Part shown: in pieces, positions 59,201 to 64,000 of the stretch
Position numbering within the stretch: position 1 is the first letter of the stretch
Layout: each line of letters opens with the position of its first letter
Source of the DNA: Certhia americana
Taxonomy: Eukaryota > Chordata > Aves > Passeriformes > Certhiidae
NCBI GenBank assembly: GCA_018697195.1
Contig: CM031869.1
Coordinates: 13,943,431 to 14,007,430 of the forward strand
DNA length: 64,000 nt
Direction: 5' to 3'
Notes under the pieces: generated by a model
What the model was told of the DNA's origin: nothing
Database searches by the model: none
The model's input: the letters and a program-made list of their open reading frames with translations, nothing else
Position numbers and translations under genes: made by a program

Positions 59201-62200
59201 CTGGTATCCCAGAAGCTGAACCCTGCAAATCCAGGTCGAAAGCTGGAGCTAAGAATGGCTTACCCACAGACAAATTCCAAATAGCAGGTACACATCACCT
59301 TTAGAAGGACTGCAGTTGCCCATTGCTTAATGAGATTTAGGGGCAAAGCAAGCCTGTAAGTGACCTTACAGCAGGTGTCTGGCACAGAATTACAGGTCCA
59401 GACCACTCTAGCTAGGTCTAGACTGGTCACAGTTAAGTGGCTTGGATGTTTTTGTTGGTTTGGTTTTCTCTTTTTATTTATTTTTAAAATGGTTTGTTTC
59501 TGCTCAGTCCCTCTTTGAAGGGAGTGTGCTGTTTAATAGAGTAATTATCTTTATATGAGTCTTCACACCAGAGGAGAGGTTTTTCTGAACAGAAATCCTT
59601 CCAGGAGTTGAGTAACATGTTGATCTGTAAGACAACAAAACAAAAAGAGCCGTTCCTCACTTGTGTCCAGCTTGTGAGTCAGTTTTTGTCCTTATAACTA
59701 CTTGAACAAATGTGGTTCATCCAAAGAAACTGCCCACAGATTCATTTAGCCTTCCTGGGACCTGTTCTTCCCAGGCAGCTTTCTCACAGTGTGGTGAGGA
59801 GTTGGGTGGGCAGAAGCAAGAGGGCAGTTGGGGAATCCACACTGAGAAGCCATCAGTATCAGCTCTGAATCTCTGAAGTGGCATGGAAACATGTAGAGAA
59901 TTTGCATCCTGCAAGATTTATTTCCTTCTGTGCTGAACTTTGCCAAAGGGACCACAGGCTTAACCACCACAAAAAGGAGCTGAGGGGTGCCTTGTCCTAG
60001 AGAGATTTTTTGTGTTAAAGTGAGTTCCAAATAAAAGACCAGGGTCCATAGAATGTTTCAGGGTGTGCAAGATGACTCCAAGAAACAAGTAGCACCACTT
60101 GCCATGATCACTCCAGGTCTTCAAGACAGTCTGCCTTCTGATCACATGCCCAAAATCTTCTACACTGTGAAAAGAGAGCAGGACAGAAATTATTACCTTT
60201 CTTACACTGATTTGAGAAAATGTATCAGTGTCAGCCCAAAACAAGCCTTTAAATTGCACAGAAATTGAGAGTTATGGACAAAGGAATTGTGCCCCTAGGT
60301 CTTCATAGCCAAAAAGTGGAAGTGATGCCAGGTTGCTCCAATTCTTTCTGGCTCACCTGGTGATTTACAGGAGCAGTAGCTGCACACCTGGGCAGGGAAA
60401 GGCTGTGCTGGGAACTGAGCCAGGCTCCTCAGTGGAACATGCACGCAGAAAGAGCAGTCATACAGCATTTGAGCTGCTCTTGGTTCAGTGTGTGGTACAT
60501 CATGGAAAGGTGTTTGATGCTGAGGAGCAAAAAGGTGTAAGCTAGACTGTCTTCAGTGCAGTGTGGGGACAATTTGTTTGTGTGGTGGCTCAGTAAACTT
60601 AGCTCTGAAACCAGCTGCTAAAAGCAAAACCAACAGAAATTTAGCATAAACCTCTTAACTGAATGCAGTAAAGCACTGGTGAACATCTGAAATGAAAATG
60701 TTGCTGATGGAAATTATATTTTATTCAAATTCCTTTCATTTTTGCAGTGCATAAGAAAGGAACTGGACAAAACTTATAGTAAGAGGAACACCAGGAATGC
60801 AGTAGAATGAAGTCCTCTTGCCACCAAAGGATGGATAATATGGATCAAAGACACAGGAGCAGTAGCAAACCCCAAACTTCAGCATACTGATTATGATACT
60901 GTTCTACTGTAGAAGAAAAATAGGCCAAAAAATACTACACATATTATATAATATGCAGCCCATGTATCATTAGTCTTAATTGAAATAATTCTCATCAATC
61001 TAAATTTTAGCTAACATTTCAGGTTAGAAATCTGAATTTTATTTTTTTCTGATCAATTTTTTCCCATCTTAAATAAGAAAATTCATTAAAAAATCTATCC
61101 TGAAATGTGTTGTTGCAGCAGATCAATGGAGAGGTAAGATTAATAAGGATTGCAGGACTGAACAATGGAGAACTTGAGTAACTGACCATTGCACATTTCT
61201 TTGTAGGAAATCAATTCCTTGGGTTTTTCTTGATCATTCAGGTTAAAGGGATAACAGAAGCCAAGAAGACATCAGGACCTTTTAATGATTAATAGTAGCT
61301 TTTGAGTATATTTTTGGCACTGTAAAACCGGGTGTTCATTTCTAATTACTTTGAAAAGGGAAAAGACAGGGAAATACTTTTGTGTCTTTATCAAACTGCA
61401 TCAGAAAGAAGAGCACAAAAGTGCTCCAAGCTTTTCTCAAAGACTCATTACATTACTCCCATTTCCTGTTATTTCTCTGTTATTTTTTCCATTTCTCTGG
61501 CTAGTGACCACACACCCAGTCCTTGAGAGGCACAGAAGTTCACAGATGGTCATGTTCCAAGGGAGACATGAGCAGATAGGAGTGAATATGACTTAGGGAA
61601 ACATTTATATGCACCTGGGTTTTAATCAACCACTTGTTTCTTCCCATTGCTCTGCATATGTACAACATCTGATTCCTGGCACCCAAGACCTATTGGCTAC
61701 TTTTATTATTCATAGGCTTCACTTTGCATAAATTAATATTTGCTCAGAATGTCCTACCCCCTTAGTACCATGGTGAGGAGTAAGGGTTAATGGGGCTTTC
61801 TTGCCAATACACACAGGGTAAAAGCTGTCACTGGGATTCAGGGAAACAAGATTTCATGGGGATAGTGGTGGCAAGGTGCATTTGCAGTAGCTGAAAGCTT
61901 GTGTCATTCTTGTGTTCAAGATTCTTACACTGAAAACCAAAGGTTCTAGTAAAGTTTGGGGGCATCACATTAAAGAAGTGTAATGGTAGAAGAAAGATGC
62001 CATAAAATAAGCTATTGTGGGAACTGAATGTTTTGTGTTCTATCTGTGAAAATTGGGTGTTACCTAGAGAAACAAAGCAGAGTAATGTCAAACTCAAATC
62101 TGTTCACATTACCTCATTAGTTATCCCAAACATTATCAGTATTCTCCAAAGAATAGGAGCTCTATTCTCAGAATGCCCAACACATATATGTTTTATTAAA

Positions 62201-62383
62201 TAGGAATCAAATCATTTGTCTGGGAAATGAAGAACTGAACCACTATGAATTATCTCAGAAATTTTTTTCCCCCAGTAAATGAATGTATTTGAGTATAAGT
62301 GTTTGATAGTGGATTTTTAGTGCAGTTTTACACGACTACATGTGTGACCCTGTGTGTTGTTTTTCTTTCATTCCATTTTCCAG

Positions 62384-62578
62384 CTGCCTGCCCGGTTCTG
62401 TGCAGTGGCAATGGTCAGTACTCCAAAGGCACCTGCTTATGCTACAGTGGCTGGAAAGGTCCAGAATGCGATGTGCCCATCAGCCAGTGTATTGACCCCT
62501 CATGTGGAGGTCATGGTTCCTGCATCGAAGGGAACTGTGTCTGTTCTGTGGGCTATAAAGGAGAAAACTGTGAGGAAG
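62384..62578 (+). CDS. TENM2: TENM2 exon: EGF-like repeats 2 and 3
   Basis: A 195-nt exon, phase 1 at both ends, with acceptor TTCCATTTTCCAG and donor GTAGGA. It completes an Ala codon and reads [51 protein letters not shown] and [16 protein letters not shown]2 has only five cysteines: Tyr (codon 62419-62421) stands where the third Cys of a normal repeat would be. This leaves one Cys unpaired, the known teneurin feature that allows disulfide-linked dimers side by side. EGF3 has the usual six. The last G begins the next codon, expected to open EGF4, which is not in the window. Confidence 0.97.
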
Positions 62579-64000
62579 GTAGGATATTTGTTTTCTCTGT
62601 TGTTGGTTTGTTTTCTGGGTTTGGGACTTATTTAATGGCTAAGAAAAAAGGAAAGAATAAAAATCTAAGCATAAAACTGCTATAGGAGGTAAAAGAGGGT
62701 AAAAACATAGTCTATCACAATTCTACTGATCTATCAGAGTTCAGACAAAACTTCAGACCTTCAGTAGACATTGCTTTGCAGTATTGAGTGTCTGCCACGA
62801 GTAAACCTGAATAATTCCTTTGTTGAAGAGCAAAGAAAAATCTTTTCTTATGGATTATGTTTACTGAACAATTTAGATGTGAAATGCAGAGGAAAAAGGG
62901 GCAGTAGACAAAATTGTGTTGCTTCAACTTCACACAAAGCACATATCAATCACTATTAAGACAGAAATTGATGAAAAATATTTGAAAGACTTGGATATCC
63001 ATGTTACTTACAGGCTTAATGTGGGGCAAATTACTCCTGTTTGCTGCAATCATATGGGATTAAGGAAAGGTAGATGGCACACACAAACAATAACTGTCCT
63101 TTAAATGCAGGAAAGCTTTTCAGGTTGAAAGTGTCCAATTCCTTGAGTGTGTACAATGAACAAATTTTTAAAAATAACCCATGCAAAATGTGGTCATAGA
63201 TTAAGCCAAATACTGGTTGTATTCACAGACTTTTCTGTTAGAATGCACAATGTATATTGGACTGCTTTTCTCTTTAAAATATATTACTGTGCTCCAGATT
63301 TTATTAATCCTCCAAACTGAAAAGCAGCTTGAGTAGTGAAGTGATAGGGCTGGGATGTCATGCTGTTAGGACTGAGGAGTCTTTCTGGATTATTCTGAAT
63401 GGGTTGCAGAGCTGTATTGTTACTGTGTGTATTGATTTTTATCTTACACTATAGTAAACAGCTGTCTCTCCCATCAGAGAACAAAGGAAAGAAAACCGTA
63501 GATAAACAAACCACTAAGGGTTTTATTTTTAGGTCCACAGTCATCACCTTTAGGACAAGATCTTGCATTAGTCTGAGTGAACTTGTGGAAAAAGGAAAAA
63601 AGAAAAACAAACCAAGGATCCTCACTTGTGTTTGTTCAATTCATTCCTGTCACCTTTTTCCACTAAATCCTCTCAACGCTGGTTATTAGAGCTTTTCTCT
63701 AGAATTCATTTGAATCCAAGAGTTTTTGCATTGATTTTAATGGATTACATTTTAAACTATGTCCAGAAAATGCTGTAATGCCCTTTTTTTCCCCCTTAGA
63801 ATTGATAGTTCTCAGTTCACCCTGAGTGTACGATACTAGGAGATATTCAAAAATTATCTGAAATGCCTTGCTTTAAATATCATTCTCATCAAATGAGAAC
63901 ATCTTTAACAGGCTCTACAGCACCCAGTCTATTCCCCAGGAATGCAGAACCTCTCCTTCTGGTACTAACTGCAATTTTTTTTTTAGTTTGCTTGGTCTCA
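62579..64000 (+). other. TENM2: TENM2 intron after the EGF2-3 exon (3' part outside window)
   Basis: Starts with donor GTAGGA. No acceptor followed by a teneurin EGF4 peptide (a VDC-type start with spaced cysteines) was found before the window ends. The stretch is AT-rich and shows no recognised repeat. Confidence 0.88.

Larger units (their letters stand above)
47471..62383 (+). other. TENM2: TENM2 intron between candidate microexon and EGF2-3 exon (14,913 bases)
   Basis: Begins GTAGGTTTTTTT with T-rich DNA over the next 50 bases and ends TTCCATTTTCCAG. It contains A-tracts at 49202 and 56262, an inverted repeat at 53708, a 38-bp duplication at 55406 and a doubtful tRNA-like, A-tailed segment near 56190. 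From about 57.3 to 60.6 kb the DNA seems less AT-rich by eye, yet shows no gene, no recognised LINE and no splice-bounded peptide. It may be an old, unrecognised repeat. Confidence 0.8.

Noticed and set aside
62299..62685. 128-codon frame around the EGF2-3 exon taken as one gene
   Set aside because: Only 62384-62578 is coding. The flanks read through intron on both sides of good splice sites.
62579..64000. Search for the EGF4 exon in the window tail
   Set aside because: No frame shows the spaced cysteine pattern after an AG acceptor, so the exon must lie beyond 64000.

Overview
The window is a piece of a vertebrate nuclear genome, most likely a bird. The best evidence is several CR1 LINE fragments of avian type, AT-rich introns, an abrupt GC-rich minisatellite island and no other abundant interspersed repeat family. 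Almost all of it is intron. The coding content is a run of short exons on the + strand that I recognise as the middle of teneurin-2 (TENM2, also called ODZ2 or TEN-M2), a large type II transmembrane synaptic adhesion protein.

Layout: 1-22858 is intron, holding one clear CR1 fragment, one ancient LINE remnant and long (TG)n and (AT)n tracts. Exon 22859-22972 encodes the end of the membrane span and the juxtamembrane linker. It sits in a GC-rich, CpG-rich island and runs straight into a 21-bp-period minisatellite (about 22999-23455), followed by CR1 DNA. Exons 33831-34036 and 40642-40837 encode the extracellular region between membrane and EGF repeats, including an RERR furin-type site. Exon 43618-43719 encodes EGF repeat 1, and exon 62384-62578 encodes EGF repeats 2 and 3. 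All joins keep frame (phases 1-1, 1-0, 0-1, 1-1, 1-1). The five exons give 813 nt, or 271 codons. The upstream cytoplasmic exons and the downstream exons from EGF4 onward lie outside the window.

The main discovery candidate is a 33-nt microexon at 47438-47470, between EGF1 and EGF2. It has AG and GTAGGT boundaries, is phase 1-1 and would insert 11 strongly basic residues (GRRHFNKYKKK) without shifting frame. Its place directly before EGF2, the repeat that lacks one cysteine and is the sort used for disulfide dimerisation, suggests a way of tuning the spacing or protease sensitivity of the teneurin stalk.

No RNA gene, intact mobile element, CRISPR array or second protein gene could be supported. 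The long reading frames elsewhere come from simple repeats, the minisatellite or chance.
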